A DNA stretch of 64,000 nucleotides from JAGVPT01 sp964439265. GTDB lineage: Bacteria; Bacteroidota; Ignavibacteria; UBA10030; UBA8401. Of the stretch, positions 1 to 6,612 are shown in pieces (the stretch's first letter is position 1; the number at the start of each line of letters is the position of its first letter). The position numbers and the translations under genes are program-made. Location of the stretch: the NCBI GenBank assembly GCA_964439265.1, contig CAYTOA010000013.1, forward strand, positions 14,903-78,902. Direction: 5' to 3'. The notes under the pieces were generated by a model. That model worked only from the letters and a program-made list of their open reading frames with translations, was not told where the DNA came from and searched no databases.

Positions 1-1023
1 AACAAATTCTACGTTTTCGACCATCGCGATACCTCCCTCGTCGACTGGGTGGTCATGGGCTCATGGAATGCGACCGACCCGGGAACGAACGATGACGCTC
101 AAAACATGATCGAGATTCAGGATCGTTCATTGGCGGAAGCATACACGATCGAATTCAACGAGATGTGGGGAAGCAGCGGTGACAGTCCAAATCAGTCGGC
201 GTCCCGCTTCGGTATCAGGAAGACGGATAATACCCCACACCGGTTTGTCATCGGCGGGATGCCGATGGAATTGTATTTCAGTCCTTCAGACAAGACCACC
301 TCGAAGATCAATGCCGTGTTGAATGCGGCGACGTCTTCGATCAACGTCTGTATGTATACGTTTACGCGAGACGATCTGGCGCAGACGCTTATTGCTAAAA
401 TGAGCGGGGGGACGAAAGTACACGTCGTTATGGATAATAACACCGATACGGGAAACGAATTCGCAACGTTGCAGAGCGCCGGCATGGACGTCCATCTCAA
501 AGCGGCGAGTCTTACCGGATTGCTTCATCACAAGTACGCGGTCATCGATGCGGACAAGCCTGCGGAGACGAACGTCGTGGTAACCGGGTCACACAATTGG
601 TCGAGTGCTGCAGAGACAGCGAACAATGAAAATACTCTGATCATCCACAGCAAACATATCGCCAACCTGTATCTGCAGGAATTCAAGCAGCGGTATGTTG
701 ATGCCGGTGGAAGTGAAGACATTGTCCTTTCGGTCAATCAGCTCCAGACCGCTCTGCCGACCAGCTACGGTCTTCAACAAAACTACCCGAACCCCTTTAA
801 CCCGTCGACACGTATCCAGTTCTCGATCGTCGACGTGCGGTTCGTCTCATTGAAGGTCTATGACATCCTCGGAAGAAGTGTTGCGACGCTGGTTAATGAA
901 CGGATGAGCCCTGGCGTATACACGGTTACATGGAATGCTGCGCGTCTATCGAGCGGCATATATTTAGTGCGCCTGGAAGCAGGAAGTTTTTCAGAAGTCC
1001 GAAAGATCGTGTTGATGAAGTGA
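1..1023 (+). CDS. Secreted phospholipase D-like (HKD) protein with T9SS sorting domain, 5' partial
   Basis: The reading frame is open from base 1, so the true start lies before the window; 340 residues are visible. The protein begins with NKFYVFDHRD followed by VMGSWNAT, the remainder of a first HKD motif whose His is just outside the window. A second complete HKD motif is HHKYAVIDAD followed by GSHNWSSAAE at about codons 176-200. Two HKD motifs form one active site in the phospholipase D/nuclease superfamily. The last 80 residues carry NYPNPFNPST and end in VRKIVLMK, a type A T9SS C-terminal sorting domain, so the protein is probably exported through the outer membrane. Substrate (phospholipid or nucleic acid) cannot be decided. 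It stands apart from the downstream genes. Confidence 0.85.
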   Translation, partial: NKFYVFDHRDTSLVDWVVMGSWNATDPGTNDDAQNMIEIQDRSLAEAYTIEFNEMWGSSGDSPNQSASRFGIRKTDNTPHRFVIGGMPMELYFSPSDKTTSKINAVLNAATSSINVCMYTFTRDDLAQTLIAKMSGGTKVHVVMDNNTDTGNEFATLQSAGMDVHLKAASLTGLLHHKYAVIDADKPAETNVVVTGSHNWSSAAETANNENTLIIHSKHIANLYLQEFKQRYVDAGGSEDIVLSVNQLQTALPTSYGLQQNYPNPFNPSTRIQFSIVDVRFVSLKVYDILGRSVATLVNERMSPGVYTVTWNAARLSSGIYLVRLEAGSFSEVRKIVLMK

Positions 1024-1073
1024 TTCCTGTCGTGCCCTTCGCTAGGTCCCGACAGAAAATGCCGGTCGACGAT

Positions 1074-1130
1074 TCCCTACGGGTCTATGACCCGTAGGGT
1101 CGTTCAACGAATCTGCGATTCGTAGAATCG
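1074..1130. repeat. Twin-hairpin intergenic repeat, copy 1
   Basis: Two perfect palindromes lie side by side: arms 1075-1085 and 1089-1099 (11 bp, 3-base loop), and arms 1108-1114 and 1118-1124 (7 bp, 3-base loop). There is no T-run, so it is not a standard terminator. The minus-strand reading of 1074-1104 matches the plus-strand reading of 10619-10649 at 25 of 31 positions, and a second smaller hairpin sits on the same side of both copies, so this is a dispersed element. It lies just downstream of the PLD gene. Confidence 0.7.
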
Positions 1131-1345
1131 TAGATAAACGACTCGTCGAGGACCTGCTCAAGATGGCCAAACAATGTTCATCCTGGGCACGCGGACTGAG
1201 CGAACGCGTTGAAGGACCCCGCGACTGGTCTGGAGGTAACCCCCGTTTAGATTACGTCGGATTAAAACGTACCGCGTCGCCGCACTCTGACAGTATTGAT
1301 TTTCACGATGACGCTGCGTATTTTAGTCCTCAATTAGAGGAACTG

Positions 1346-1888
1346 ATGTCCGATTTCTCTCGTGAAGAAATACGTCTTCGCTTCTCTTCTGCCACGAACT
1401 TCAACGAAATTTTTGATGCGTTCGAGTCGGCAATCAATCAGCACATCGACGATATCGAACTCTACCGCCAACTTTTCTGGAACGATTCCCTTCGCATCGA
1501 CGAGATTATCTTGTTCGGCGAAAAACTCGCCAAGGAGTTCCCGCACAACGCGTACGATGTGTACATGTGGATGGCGAACGTTTTCGAAGCGGTCTTTTCC
1601 TCGGAAGACAATTTTGAACACAGCCTGATGTATTATCAAAAGGCCGCTGCGGTCAACCCGGCCGTGCCCGACCCGTACCTCGATGCATGCGATTGTTACG
1701 ATCCCGACCTGAATATTCCGCCGCTTGAGTCGTTGATCGATTTTGTGAAAAAAGGTCTCGACAGCGCAAGTGAGAAGAAAAATCTGAGCAGCCGCCTTTC
1801 GTATCTCTACCACCTCCTCGGGGATGAAGACCTCGCTGAGTACTATCGTTTGATGGCGGAAGAGGCGGGAGAGCTGCCCCCGTCATGA
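1346..1888 (+). CDS. TPR-like helical repeat protein, hypothetical
   Basis: 180 residues, acidic and helical, no signal peptide. The stretch YYQKAAAVNPAVPDPYLDAC and the repeated short helices resemble degenerate tetratricopeptide repeats, which usually mediate protein contacts; no specific family is recognised. The start is placed at the ATG at 1346 because AGAGG lies 6 bases upstream; an in-frame ATG at 1163 would add 61 residues that look like translated spacer next to the hairpin repeat. The stop overlaps the next start by 4 bases, so it is probably translationally coupled to the EamA transporter and RNA methyltransferase. Function unknown. Confidence 0.6.
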   Translation: MSDFSREEIRLRFSSATNFNEIFDAFESAINQHIDDIELYRQLFWNDSLRIDEIILFGEKLAKEFPHNAYDVYMWMANVFEAVFSSEDNFEHSLMYYQKAAAVNPAVPDPYLDACDCYDPDLNIPPLESLIDFVKKGLDSASEKKNLSSRLSYLYHLLGDEDLAEYYRLMAEEAGELPPS

Positions 1889-2787
1889 AGAAGCTCAAGG
1901 GGTATCTTTTCATCGCCATCGCCGCGACGTTGTGGGGAGCCTCGGCCACGATCGTCAAGCACCTCTTCAACATCCAGTATCCTCCCCTCATCATCGTCCA
2001 GACGCGCGTTTCCATCGCGTTCGTCATACTCGCTGTTTTCTTTCTCCTCACCAACCCGCGCAGCCTGGGTTTCAGATTCCGGGACGTGCCGCATATCTTC
2101 CTGGTCGGAGTGTGCGGAATAGCCGGGTCGAACTACTTTTATTATTTCGCGATCAAAGAATCGAATGTGGCGACGGCGATCGTCGTCCAGTATTCAGCTC
2201 CGATCATGGTGGCTCTCTACGCCATCGCGATACAACATGAGAAAATGACCCGCTTTAAGCTCCTGGCCTTGATCTTTTCGACTGCGGGCATCTTTCTCGC
2301 CGTCGGAGGCCTGAACGGATTGCTCCTCGCCAACCGCAAAGGGATCGTCTTCGCACTTGCTGCGGCGGTCGCCTATGCCATATTCAATCTTGCGGGGAAA
2401 CCCCTGACAAAAAAATATTCGGTCTGGTCGTCGCTCGTTTTCGCGCTCGGCGCTGCCACGCTTTTCTGGATGGTAGTGCAGCCGCCGCAGACGATACTTG
2501 CGGCAGGATACTCCTTCACTGATTGGGGGGTCTTCGCTCTCGTTTCCACGACATCTATCTTGGTCCCGTATTCATTCTATTTCTTCGGGCTCCAATATCT
2601 CTCACCGACGCGTGCGATCATCACCAGTACTTTGGAACCGGTCGTCGCAATCGCAACAGAATTCATTTTTTTGGGGGGGACTATGGGTCCGCTCCAGATC
2701 GCGGGGGCCGTTCTGGTTGTTGGCTCGATCATTCTGCTGGAGACCACTTCCGGGACTCAACAGGAGGGGACGGCAGAAATCGCATGA
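1885..2787 (+). CDS. EamA/DMT-family transporter
   Basis: 300 residues with ten evenly spaced hydrophobic segments arranged as two EamA halves, the layout of drug/metabolite transporter superfamily carriers. The second half contains the typical SFYFFGLQYLSPTRAIITS stretch and a conserved LEPVVA. Such proteins are inner-membrane exporters of metabolites or amino acids, but substrates cannot be predicted from sequence. It overlaps the preceding gene by 4 bases (ATGA) and the following methyltransferase gene by 4 bases, which indicates a three-gene transcription unit. Confidence 0.85.
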   Translation: MKKLKGYLFIAIAATLWGASATIVKHLFNIQYPPLIIVQTRVSIAFVILAVFFLLTNPRSLGFRFRDVPHIFLVGVCGIAGSNYFYYFAIKESNVATAIVVQYSAPIMVALYAIAIQHEKMTRFKLLALIFSTAGIFLAVGGLNGLLLANRKGIVFALAAAVAYAIFNLAGKPLTKKYSVWSSLVFALGAATLFWMVVQPPQTILAAGYSFTDWGVFALVSTTSILVPYSFYFFGLQYLSPTRAIITSTLEPVVAIATEFIFLGGTMGPLQIAGAVLVVGSIILLETTSGTQQEGTAEIA

Positions 2788-3365
2788 GATCACAGAAAAG
2801 AGTACAGAAGATACTTTCGGTATTGTCGAACCGCCAGCCCGACCTTACGATCGTGATCGAAAATATTCATGACCCGCACAACGTGAGCGCGATGCTGCGT
2901 TCAGCCGATGCCGTCGGGATTAATGAAGTGCAGCTCGTGTACACGAAGGAGAAGTTTCCGAAGATCGGCAAGAAAAGCTCTTCGAGCGCGAACAAATGGG
3001 TGGAGAGGCGGAAGTTCGACTCGATAGAGGCATGTTATGACTGCCTCCGCGCCGAGGGGTTCACGATCTACGCGACAAGGCTGGATGACGCGGCCCAAAA
3101 TCTTTACTCGATCGACCTGACGGTGAAAGCTGCACTCGTCTTTGGGAACGAACACGCCGGAGTTTCCGACGACGCTGCGTCGCTGGCTGATGCCACCATC
3201 ATGATTCCGATGATGGGCATGATCCAGAGCCTCAATGTCTCTGTCGCGTGCGCCGTGACGCTCTATGAAGCGCTGCGGCAGAGGCTTGGGGGGAAAAAAT
3301 ACGGTGCTGCGAAGTTTTCAACGGCGGAGTTTGAACGCTTGAACGCCGATTGGCTGAAAAAATAA
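2784..3365 (+). CDS. SpoU/TrmH-family RNA 2'-O-methyltransferase
   Basis: 193 residues. The SPOUT signature motifs are clear: motif 1 ENIHDPHNVSAMLRSADAVG, motif 2 ALVFGNEHAGVS and motif 3 IMIPMMGMIQSLNVSVACAV. This matches TrmH (tRNA Gm18 ribose 2'-O-methyltransferase), which uses S-adenosylmethionine and a trefoil-knot cofactor site; the short length without an L30e-like N-terminal domain also fits TrmH rather than RlmB. The frame remains open upstream to 2523, but that part is a shadow of the transporter gene; the ATG at 2784 overlaps its stop as ATGA and is the credible start. Whether the target is tRNA or rRNA is not certain. Confidence 0.87.
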   Translation: MRSQKRVQKILSVLSNRQPDLTIVIENIHDPHNVSAMLRSADAVGINEVQLVYTKEKFPKIGKKSSSSANKWVERRKFDSIEACYDCLRAEGFTIYATRLDDAAQNLYSIDLTVKAALVFGNEHAGVSDDAASLADATIMIPMMGMIQSLNVSVACAVTLYEALRQRLGGKKYGAAKFSTAEFERLNADWLKK

Positions 3366-3474
3366 TTCTTTACATTCTGTGAAAAACTGTTTACATTCAT
3401 CGTGATTTTGCGATGAACGGGTTCAATCGGTCGATAGAATTTCAAAAATGACCTGCCTCTGTAGGAGAATTATT

Positions 3475-4461
3475 ATGCGCATGCTCTCACTGACGATTAT
3501 TCTTGCGGCAATTGCTGTTTCGCTTGCCGGCTGTTCACGTGGAGGGAAGGTCGACGCTGTGAACGCTGAAATGCTTCCCTTGAAGAATAAGGTCATTACT
3601 GGTTATGTTACGGGGAAGGGGGGCGTTAAATTGTACGTGCGCATCGAGGGAGACGGCTCTCCGACGTTGGTGCTTCCCGGCGGCCCGGGCTATTCCTTCG
3701 ATTATCTCCTCCCCGTTTTTTCTGAGCTGGATTCCTCCAATCAAATGATCTACTTAGATCCCCGGGGCTGCGGCCGTTCCGACCGATTCAAGAACCCCGC
3801 GCTCTACACCCTTGACAACATGGTCGCAGACGTTGAGTCGCTCCGTACTACCCTTAAAATTTCGGCGCTCAACATCATCGGACATGAAACGGGCGGCATG
3901 CTCGCGCAGAAATACGCCGTGAAATATCCCTCGCATGTTAATCGGTTGATCTTATTGAGTACAACGGCGCAAGTTTCGGACCTTTCGATATGGCTGAATA
4001 GCTTTAGAGATTTCATGCCAAGGCAGATCGCGGCAACTGTGAAGATGTATGAAAAGGACAGCCTCTTTACCGACGGCCGTTATTCGGATGGATATGAACG
4101 GACTGTGCTTTCGGGCATCATGATACCGAATTACTTCGCCTACGCGGCAGATGTTCCCCCCGACTTCTCGCTGCCCGATCGTTCGTGGCAAGTCTATCTT
4201 GAAATGTGGGGACGCACAGGGTATTTCGACATCTCGGGAAACCTGAAGGACTTCGACGAGCGAAATGATCTGAAAACGTTGAAGATCAAGACGTTGATAT
4301 TAGTCGGCGAGAATGACTATATCTCGCCGTTCGTCATGGAATCGGTTGGAAGCTCTATTCCGAGGGCAAAAATGCATACGTTCGAGGGTGCGGGGCATTT
4401 CTATTATATAGAAAAGCACGATGAGTTTTTGAGCGTGGTGAAGGATTTTCTCGCAAACTAG
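3475..4461 (+). CDS. Alpha/beta-hydrolase fold lipoprotein with Glu at the nucleophile position
   Basis: 328 residues. Residues 1-19 form a lipoprotein signal ending in LAGC, so it is probably membrane-anchored in the periplasm. The fold is that of the proline iminopeptidase-like hydrolases: oxyanion-region LPGGPGYSFDYL, strand IYLDPRGCGRSD, acid region LVGENDYISPF and histidine GAGHFYYIE. The nucleophile elbow, normally GxSxG, reads GHETGG, so the Ser is replaced by Glu138. That makes ordinary serine hydrolysis unlikely. The start at 3475 is supported by AGGAGA at 3463-3468 and by the signal peptide. It is convergent with the YihY gene downstream. Confidence 0.8.
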   Translation: MRMLSLTIILAAIAVSLAGCSRGGKVDAVNAEMLPLKNKVITGYVTGKGGVKLYVRIEGDGSPTLVLPGGPGYSFDYLLPVFSELDSSNQMIYLDPRGCGRSDRFKNPALYTLDNMVADVESLRTTLKISALNIIGHETGGMLAQKYAVKYPSHVNRLILLSTTAQVSDLSIWLNSFRDFMPRQIAATVKMYEKDSLFTDGRYSDGYERTVLSGIMIPNYFAYAADVPPDFSLPDRSWQVYLEMWGRTGYFDISGNLKDFDERNDLKTLKIKTLILVGENDYISPFVMESVGSSIPRAKMHTFEGAGHFYYIEKHDEFLSVVKDFLAN

Positions 4462-4511
4462 AGGATTATTGCTCTACGAACATTCTCTAAGGAAAAGAAC
4501 AGCGCAAAAAG

Positions 4512-5414
4512 TTAAATATCGCTGATTTCTTTTCTCTCCCTGTACAGCCCGCCGACAGCTGCTCCGACTATAAATACAATGCACGAACAATATACCCACA
4601 CCATCGCGACGAGAATGAAGGCGTATGCGCCGTACACTTTTCTGAACGGCTGGAAGGTCGTGAGATAGAGCGCAAATAGAAATCCTGCGATCTTCCAAAG
4701 GATGGTTGTTGCGATCGCTGAAAGCAGCGACGAGCGGGTTGTCGTGCCGTAGAACGGAATGAACCTGTACGCAAGGAACGCCATGAGTACGGTGAGAATA
4801 AATGAAGTGAGCCGTGCAAGAAAATCGGGGAGTCCAGTCTGCATGGCAACAAAATTGGGACCGAACATTTCCACGCTGTAGCGGGAAATGAGAGTATAAA
4901 GCCAGTTCAACGTGTTGATCGAAATGAAAAGCCACCCGAGTGCAAGCACGAGGATCAAATCCTTCAGCTGGCTTAAGAAGATGCCGGCGGTCGATGTGAT
5001 GTGATAGATCCGGTGGAGCGCCGATCGTACCGAGCTGAACAACGACGTCGACGTATAGATGAGAACGATCGCTCCGAACACTCCCATCGATTGCCTGAAC
5101 TCCACCAGATCGTTGATTATTCGAAACGTGAGGTTTTTGATCTCTACAGCCTGCGACTGATTCGGCAGCGCCTTCGTCAGGAATTTTTCGATATTCTGCA
5201 TCGCCATGTCGGACGAATTCAAAACAACGCCGAGCAGGGCGGATACGAGGAGCAGAAGCGGGATAATGCAAAGAAGCACGTTGAAAGCTATTCCGGAGGC
5301 GAGAAAGAGAAAATCATCCTCGATAAATCGGCCCATGAGGCCGCGTGAATAGTAACGAGCAGCGTCCCAGAAATTTCTGAAGAAGAAACTTAATTTTTTA
5401 TCCAATCGGGTCAT
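4512..5414 (-). CDS. YihY/BrkB-family inner-membrane protein
   Basis: 300 residues with about six membrane segments. The sequence has hallmarks of the YihY (UPF0761/BrkB) family: a cytoplasmic start with FFRNFWDAARYYSRGLMGRF, the segment FLASGIAFNVLLCIIPLLLL, and the motif YRFIPFYGTTTRSSLLSAI followed by AYAFILVAMVWVYCSCIVFIVGA. The family is often mislabelled ribonuclease BN; its real role is not established. The start at 5414 is chosen over 5519 because the longer form would overlap the upstream gene and begin with a poorly conserved extension. It lies 14 bases after the DUF4013-type gene and is probably cotranscribed with it. Confidence 0.85.
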   Translation of the reverse strand: MTRLDKKLSFFFRNFWDAARYYSRGLMGRFIEDDFLFLASGIAFNVLLCIIPLLLLVSALLGVVLNSSDMAMQNIEKFLTKALPNQSQAVEIKNLTFRIINDLVEFRQSMGVFGAIVLIYTSTSLFSSVRSALHRIYHITSTAGIFLSQLKDLILVLALGWLFISINTLNWLYTLISRYSVEMFGPNFVAMQTGLPDFLARLTSFILTVLMAFLAYRFIPFYGTTTRSSLLSAIATTILWKIAGFLFALYLTTFQPFRKVYGAYAFILVAMVWVYCSCIVFIVGAAVGGLYRERKEISDI

Positions 5415-5428
5415 GTGAAGAGTATTCG

Positions 5429-6010
5429 TTACAGCGCAGCCAGCTGTCCCAGGATCTGTGACTGAACTAATATTCCCCAGAAGATGACAAACGGCCAGCC
5501 GACGATCATCGACATCCAACCAAAGAGTACGGTCGCCGCTACTGTGAGAAATCCTATTGCGAGGGCCTCAGCATAGAGAAACGGGTGGAGCGCCCATCGC
5601 TTCACAATTTCAAGGATCGAGAAGCATGAAAAGAACGTTGGCTCTTTCGCATATTGGATCAGAACGAGGGGCATCCAGACAAATAAGATGACCGCGCCGC
5701 CAACGATAGTGAGAGTTGTTGCGGGCATGCCGCCGACCGCGATAACGAATGCGATGAATAGAGCAACATACGCCAACCCAGCGAGCAGTACGACGAGACC
5801 TTGTTGATAAATATGCCGCAAATTTTTCCACTCGGGTAGAACGGATTCATTTTGCCTGGCAATACCCCGAATGTGCTCGACGACATACCCAACGATGAAC
5901 GGCAGGCCGATAATAACGACACTGCCGACCAGGAATGATCCTCCAAGAAAAACTTTGAAGAACCAGGAACTGTCTTTAAACATATGAGAAAATGATCGAG
6001 CAATATCCAT
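5429..6010 (-). CDS. DUF4013-type membrane protein
   Basis: 193 residues with four to five hydrophobic segments. The N-terminus, IARSFSHMFKDSSWFFKVFL followed by GLPFIVGYVVEHIRG and LPEWKN, is the pattern of the DUF4013 family (membrane proteins with glycerophosphoryl-diester-phosphodiesterase-like membrane domain shape). No catalytic residues are evident and no function can be assigned. It is the first gene of a two-gene minus-strand unit with the YihY-family gene. Confidence 0.7.
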   Translation of the reverse strand: MDIARSFSHMFKDSSWFFKVFLGGSFLVGSVVIIGLPFIVGYVVEHIRGIARQNESVLPEWKNLRHIYQQGLVVLLAGLAYVALFIAFVIAVGGMPATTLTIVGGAVILFVWMPLVLIQYAKEPTFFSCFSILEIVKRWALHPFLYAEALAIGFLTVAATVLFGWMSMIVGWPFVIFWGILVQSQILGQLAAL

Positions 6011-6612
6011 CCATAACCTTCACGGGTAGAGAACAGTGAGAGAATATGAACTTTTTAGTTCTTAAGCAAGGATGTCCCGGAGTTTGTAGTGCTCAAGTTT
6101 GGTACAGTGACGGGCACCGTATCGATTTACCCTGCTAGATTTTTCGGCATAATGTGATTTTCAGACTTAGGTGTCCGTCGCCTCCCGCAGCAAATTCAAA
6201 ATTGACCGCTACCCCGTAGTTGGCAAGAGCCACTTTGTTCGATCGCCGATTCTCTCGAAGGGTTAGTTTCGCAAGGCGAGCCCCGAAAAAATTCGTCGGG
6301 ACATGCTCATGGTAAACTAGGCGTACGCGATCTGAGAAAGCGATCCAGCTCGAATCGCCGCAGGACACATCGTCCGCAACTCGTAGGGAAGGATCAAGTC
6401 GCCGCTTATTGAGTCAAAACAGCAAACTGGGAAGAGGCGAAGGATTGGCACCATTGGACACCTTGCGCCAGCATAGCCATATGGTGACATCTCTCGTAAG
6501 GAAGATTGAAAATGTGTTCAAAGTCTTTAATGGAGCGTTGATTCGATCCTGAAATTAAACTAAATCGGCCGAGCGGGGTCGAATAAATTAAAAACGCGAG
6601 CCTTCCCTATCG
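6011..6612. other. 602-base spacer without a credible gene
   Basis: Between divergent membrane and receptor genes. It contains the dispersed repeat copy at 6145-6192 and must carry promoters for both flanking genes, but no confident promoter was recognised. A 77-codon minus-strand frame at 6135-6368 ends inside the repeat and is judged to be non-coding. Confidence 0.6.
6145..6192 (-). repeat. 48-bp dispersed repeat, copy 1
   Basis: The minus-strand reading matches 29596-29643 (+) at 42 of 48 positions. The core is a GACGGACACCT-containing stretch followed by AATCACATTATGCCG. The second copy is part of a larger inverted-repeat arrangement. Confidence 0.75.

Noticed and set aside
2523..2783. 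N-terminal extension of the RNA methyltransferase frame
   Set aside because: It is antiphase reading of the EamA transporter gene; the ATG at 2784 with ATGA overlap is the credible start.
4474..5271. 265-codon minus-strand frame over the YihY gene
   Set aside because: It is a frame shadow; only the overlapping frame has membrane helices and YihY motifs.
6135..6368. 77-codon minus-strand frame
   Set aside because: Its end lies inside the dispersed repeat and its composition and lack of ribosome-binding site do not support coding.
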